Source: Chromobotia macracanthus (Eukaryota > Chordata > Actinopteri > Cypriniformes > Botiidae). From it: a stretch of 64,000 nt of DNA. Where the stretch lies: NCBI GenBank assembly GCA_036877525.1, contig JAZGTH010000059.1, positions 5,952,001 to 6,016,000 on the forward strand, read 5' to 3'. The notes below the pieces were generated by a model. The model saw nothing but the letters and a program-made list of their open reading frames with translations. It was not told where the DNA came from and did not search any database. Shown here piece after piece: positions 60,399 through 64,000 of this stretch. The stretch's first letter is position 1, and each line of letters starts with the position of its first letter. The position numbers and the translations under genes were made by a program.

Positions 60399-60693
60399 TT
60401 TTAATGCCTTGAAGATACTTTCACAGTTCAAATTCGAATTGCCTGCAGGAAACATGCACAGAAAAGTTTGTTTGGGTAAAGATGCAGGCAATGCTCATCA
60501 AATCTCTTATTCCTGTGGTTTGCTGTCTTTCTGGAAGCAGGAAGCAGAAACATCCACCATCTGCCAGATTAATTTTTATTTTGTCTGAGTTTTGATTTGA
60601 TAGGTAATCCAACGGTGCTCTCATGAAGCACACAGGTTATTTTGCGGAGGATGTCTCAGGTTTCTGGTCTAGAAATGGCAAGCCTTTACATTC
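60399..60693 (-). other. slc5a3: slc5a3 5' leader acceptors
   Basis: Minus-strand acceptor TTTCCTGCAG opens the coding exon at 60442. A second, stronger acceptor (polypyrimidine CTCTCTTTCTGTG.. CTTGCAG) opens at 60693. Either the coding exon has two alternative starts or an extra non-coding exon lies between 60693 and about 60560. Confidence 0.5.
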
Positions 60694-61092
60694 CTGCAAG
60701 ACAGCAAACACAGAAAGAGAGACAGAGCATGCATTAAATGCATTAGTATAATAGTACAATGGACAAACAATTAATGCAATTCCTAGTACATAAACATGTT
60801 GACAACCAGTAGTTACACATTCAATTTTGGTTGTAACAAAAAATGTAAAATTAAACATTGCTGCAAATCTCCCAATCTGTCACCGCCCAGCTTTAATGCT
60901 TGCATAACTTACAGATAATGCAAATCTGCTGCTGTACCCCCTAATCTTCTGCTCTGCCATCTGAAAACTAGCTCAGACTCCAGGCACTAATTCCTTGTGA
61001 ATCATGAAGATTATTGCATAACATTACATTCATTGGTTTGCAATAAAAAAAGCAAGCTTAAGGTTGTAAAACACTTTCCTAACGTTTTTAGT

Positions 61093-61203
61093 CACACACA
61101 CACACAACACACACAACACACACAACACACACAACACACACAACACACACAACACACACAACACACACAACACACACAACACACACAACACACACAACAC
61201 ACA
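61093..61203. repeat. 9-bp (AACACACAC)n repeat
   Basis: About 11 copies of AACACACAC, a higher-order period within AC repeats. The period of nine creates the artificial THTQHTQ frame. Confidence 0.95.
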
Positions 61204-62379
61204 GTTTATAATTTAGGAGCTATGGAATTAAGATTATGGAATACTGCCTCCTGTTGGTTTAACTTGTGTCATGGTCCTGGTAACTTATTTTATATGCACA
61301 TCACACAAGTTTATGATTAATGCTTTCAGTACAATGCAAACTCTTTCTCTTAAATTACAACCCAACAATTGGTTCTGTTTCTGTTTCAACACACTTTCAG
61401 CTCTAAAATCCCAGAAAAGTGCACAGTGTACAGCATGCACGAATCGTCCAGTTCTCTCAGACACGTTCACATCATGTGCACAGAGACACATAATAAATAA
61501 GCTTGTAGTTAAGCAAATCAAGAGATAAAGATAAGGGAGAAATGTAATATGGTGTTTTTATCTTCATCTCTTGATATGACTTACACTGACTTTCCTGTAA
61601 ACAGAGCACAACACATAACAATGCATTACTGAGTCTACACTGTAAACAGCTGCTCTAGATTAAGTGTTGAATTTGGTAACCAGATAGACTGGATTAAACT
61701 CCTTCAGGATTCTCTGGTTGGCCAAGAAAAAGAAGACAGGCATCATAGAGAGGAGGGGAGGGCACTGGGCAAGGAGGAAAATTTCCACTCCCAGCCAAGT
61801 CACCTCTATGGCAAAGCGAATCGATACCATATCAGATGAGCTGTAGTAATCAATAGTACCCAACGCTGATGAAGACGTTTATGAGGCAACCTACAATGAG
61901 CAATCTAGAGTAAAATGAGGACAGAAATACACGATCTACCGACAGGAAGTGCAATTAACACAATTGCACCATTCATTCATGATCCGGAGCCCCACCACGA
62001 CCCCAATGCCCAACAATCAGCGTGGGCACCCGGGAGCACGCGTGGAATTTTATCGCGGTGCGCGACAGCAAAACAAAACACGTCATACGGCGACGAATTT
62101 GTAGAAGCGCTGTAGAAACTACAACCTTACGATGCTTTAATATATATATATATAAACAGGAACTAAGACAAGATGTGATGGTTATTTGCCGCACACCACA
62201 TCGAAATGATGCCAAGCGATGTTTCTTCTAAATGCGGCACGTATCCGCGTAAAAGTGCATTTCAACGGGAGTAAATTGAAGACGAGTCCTCAATTCGTAC
62301 GTCGTAAGCTTCGGTTTGATCGGCTGTGCTCATTTTCAACACTCACTGTTATAATAATCGCACTTGAGACACAACTTAC
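61204..62379 (-). other. slc5a3: Probable slc5a3 intron 1
   Basis: No coding exon is recognised. A 67-aa minus-strand frame at 61660-61863 is hydrophobic but matches nothing I know. Orthologues of mammalian MRPS6, which overlaps SLC5A3 in human, were looked for and not found. Confidence 0.4.
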
Positions 62380-62600
62380 CATTCATTAGATGTTCAGGAA
62401 CGAAGGGACGTCTGGATGCGAGGTTGTCATCTACGCCAGTCCGTGACGGCTTCAGAGATGAAGGTTGGACGCCATGCTCGCTGTGACTTTAAATTGTGAC
62501 TGTAAACACTGAAGAAAAGCGAGACGTTTCGTTTTTTACGTGCAGTTTTTCTGCGATGTACGGCGATACAAACACAGCTTTTATATTAGCCCTCCACTTC
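62380..62600 (-). promoter_or_regulatory. slc5a3: Candidate slc5a3 first exon and promoter
   Basis: On the minus strand a consensus donor (AATG then GTAAGT) ends a CpG-containing block at 62380. Two short upstream ORFs lie in it, one of 7 codons (MASNLHL) and one of 14 codons (MTTSHPDVPSFLNI). Further upstream are an octamer ATGCAAAT (plus 62649-62656) and a GACGTG element. I infer the first non-coding exon and promoter of slc5a3. Confidence 0.5.
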
Positions 62601-62830
62601 CGTTGTTCACGCCCTTGAGGATTAACTTGACGTGTCCCCGGCTCGCTCATTTGCATATTAAGGTCCACCCACCATTTCTAAGAAGGCTCTTTGTTTGAAG
62701 ATTTTATCACCTCTTGTTATTTAACATTGGAAACTGCCAGAAAGTGCCATTCGTTTGAACCTTTAGGATTAATAGTCTTTGGAAAGGTTAATAACTAAGC
62801 CTCTTAGATTTTGCAGTCAAAAGCATAATC

Positions 62831-62841
62831 TGGAAAAGCAC
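62831..62841 (+). promoter_or_regulatory. slc5a3: Candidate tonicity element (TonE/ORE)
   Basis: TGGAAAAGCAC fits TGGAAANNYNY, the NFAT5 binding consensus known upstream of mammalian SLC5A3. It lies about 250 bp upstream of the inferred first exon. A second match on the minus strand is at 63734-63744. A chance match in this span is quite possible. Confidence 0.3.
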
Positions 62842-63780
62842 CATGGATGTAGTCAGGTTTACGGTGCTCATCCACAATGTTCCTTTATTGATTATCTCAG
62901 TGTAATTGGTAGGAAACACAGTGGCTACAACATTATTTTAATCAGTTCACAGTCTTTGTATGAAGTATTTGTAATAGCCTCTCAAATTTAGATTAAAGGC
63001 TTTTGAATATAACTGCAACAGATCCACAGGATCTATGAAAATGCATGTAAAGCAGAAATTAAACAGAAATTCTTTATGGCTCATAGTCTTAACTTTATAA
63101 ATATGCTGTATCTGGATGAAACATGAAAATATTTATTATAAATTACGTATAAGAAATGTGTTTATTCTTTTTTGCAGCTGACCTGCCCGCCCAGGGGACA
63201 ACCCGCATTAATATGTCATCTTTGTGAAGACATTAATATGTCTTCACAAAGAATAAATAACAAGCAGAGCAAAGACCAAAAGCTCCCTTTGCAAATAAAT
63301 TCCAGAACAAGATAAGAGTGTTATTGCCATGACGTAATGTCATAAATGAATGAGGTCATTTCATGCTTGAGAAATTGTGTTTCCATAAATGACCGTAGGG
63401 ACTGGGTAATGGTATGATGTGTACAAAGTTAAAGGTCAAAAAGTGTTGGTCAGGACTTTGTCTTCATGCTTGTTTTCAAATTTCCTCTAATATCAGGTGT
63501 TGTAAAAATTGTTATAAATAGATTGCTATTAATAAATATTATCTATTTATTGCTATCAATAAATTTTGCATGGACGTCCACATACAATGCAACGAGAAAA
63601 AAGACCAAACCTAATAAGCTTCATACATGTTGAACATTCAGATATCGTATATTCGTTATTTATTATTATTATTATAGGAACATTATTTAAACAGTTAATG
63701 CGGTTAATTTATTACCTACGCGCCCGTGATCTTGTAATTTTCCACTGACAACAACTTCATTTCCCACAATCCACCAGTGC
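62842..63780. other. Intergenic DNA between slc5a3 and atp5po promoters
   Basis: AT-rich with no coding exon. It holds the inverted repeat at 63220 and a (TTA)n stretch near 63658-63676. Confidence 0.5.
63220..63251. repeat. Perfect 14-bp stem inverted repeat
   Basis: CTTTGTGAAGACAT at 63220-63233 and its exact reverse complement at 63238-63251 are separated by the tetranucleotide TAAT. The preceding CATTAATATGTC is also directly repeated. Function unknown. Confidence 0.85.
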
Positions 63781-63851
63781 CGCTCTCGCTTATTGCGTCC
63801 TAGACTAGCGCGCATGCGCAGTGCTTTTGACCTACACAGTCGCACTAGAAA
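63781..63851 (+). promoter_or_regulatory. atp5po: NRF-1/YY1 promoter of a mitochondrial gene
   Basis: GCGCATGCGC, a palindromic NRF-1 site, lies at 63810-63819, 33 bp before the ATG. The start codon itself sits in AAAATGGCGGC (63850-63859), a YY1-type initiator element. This pair is typical of nuclear genes for mitochondrial proteins. Confidence 0.65.
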
Positions 63852-63878
63852 ATGGCGGCGCTTGGGTTGGCGGTGCAG
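63852..63878 (+). CDS. atp5po: First exon, probably ATP synthase OSCP subunit (partial)
   Basis: ATG opens nine codons, MAALGLAVQ, ending in phase 0 at the donor CAG then GTATGA. The gene continues past the window. The identity is inferred from three points: the start and Q-terminated first exon resemble vertebrate ATP5PO (OSCP, peripheral stalk of mitochondrial F1Fo ATP synthase), ATP5PO is close to SLC5A3 in human 21q22, and the promoter carries NRF-1 and YY1 sites. The peptide is too short to prove it; another nuclear-encoded mitochondrial gene is possible. Confidence 0.5.
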
Positions 63879-64000
63879 GTATGACATTCTGAAAACCTTG
63901 ATTGTTGTATGCAAAATCATGAAATGTGTAATTATGTGTAGTCAGAGTACGGCGATGTTTTGATGTAAATTATCTGAAAGATAAATCTCAAACGATTTTC

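Noticed and set aside
60997..61320. THTQHTQ repeat protein
   Set aside because: It is produced by the AACACACAC 9-bp repeat, with no coding context.
61204..62600. mrps6 exons overlapping slc5a3 as in mammals
   Set aside because: I looked for the conserved MRPS6 start and core on the minus strand and found none.

Overview
This window is vertebrate nuclear DNA, almost certainly from a teleost and most likely a cyprinid (carp/minnow/zebrafish relatives). The genes are split by GT-AG introns. Intergenic DNA is AT-rich and packed with microsatellites, tRNA-derived SINEs, foldback MITEs and other interspersed repeats of the kind common in cyprinid genomes. Five gene loci read as clear orthologues of vertebrate genes or as members of a known family. 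A sixth enters only as its first exon. All identifications rest on reading the translated exons against family knowledge; no database search was run.

Layout, left to right. (1) About 1.75-23.3 kb, + strand: vangl1, a four-pass planar-cell-polarity protein, with a candidate non-coding first exon at the CpG-rich start, a 6.6-kb first intron and eight coding exons. (2) About 23.8-39.4 kb: a tandem array of secreted C-type lectin genes. Three copies are intact (25.5-26.7, 30.9-32.1 and 34.8-35.9 kb), two are dead (28.0-28.3 and 37.2-37.7 kb), and further flank-only footprints are present. Copies 2 and 3 sit in a recent 3.87-kb-period duplication of nearly identical DNA. (3) About 40.3-44.9 kb, - strand: casq2 (cardiac calsequestrin), 11 coding exons, ending in a 42-residue almost pure aspartate tail. 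(4) 46.7-47.1 kb, - strand: kcne2, a single-pass potassium-channel beta subunit. (5) 58.3-60.4 kb, - strand: slc5a3 (sodium/myo-inositol cotransporter SMIT1) in one coding exon, with non-coding exons further upstream. (6) 63.85 kb, + strand: a nine-codon first exon under an NRF-1/YY1 promoter, probably atp5po (mitochondrial ATP synthase OSCP subunit), which leaves the window.

The genes do not form a pathway. The order joins two blocks that are on different human chromosomes: VANGL1-CASQ2 (1p13) and KCNE2-SLC5A3-ATP5PO (21q22). The lectin array lies between vangl1 and casq2, which are neighbours in human, so it looks like a lineage-specific insertion and expansion.

The most interesting signals are these. 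The two newest lectin copies differ mostly in the exon that carries the sugar/calcium-binding EPN loop, while the surrounding DNA is almost identical. A short block spanning exons 3-4 is shared by all three intact lectins, which looks like gene conversion. A 36-nt in-frame candidate cassette exon lies in vangl1. The phases do not match at the vangl1 first-coding-exon junction. The casq2 poly-Asp tail is long. A perfectly delimited solo LTR with a 5-bp target duplication lies in the lectin array.
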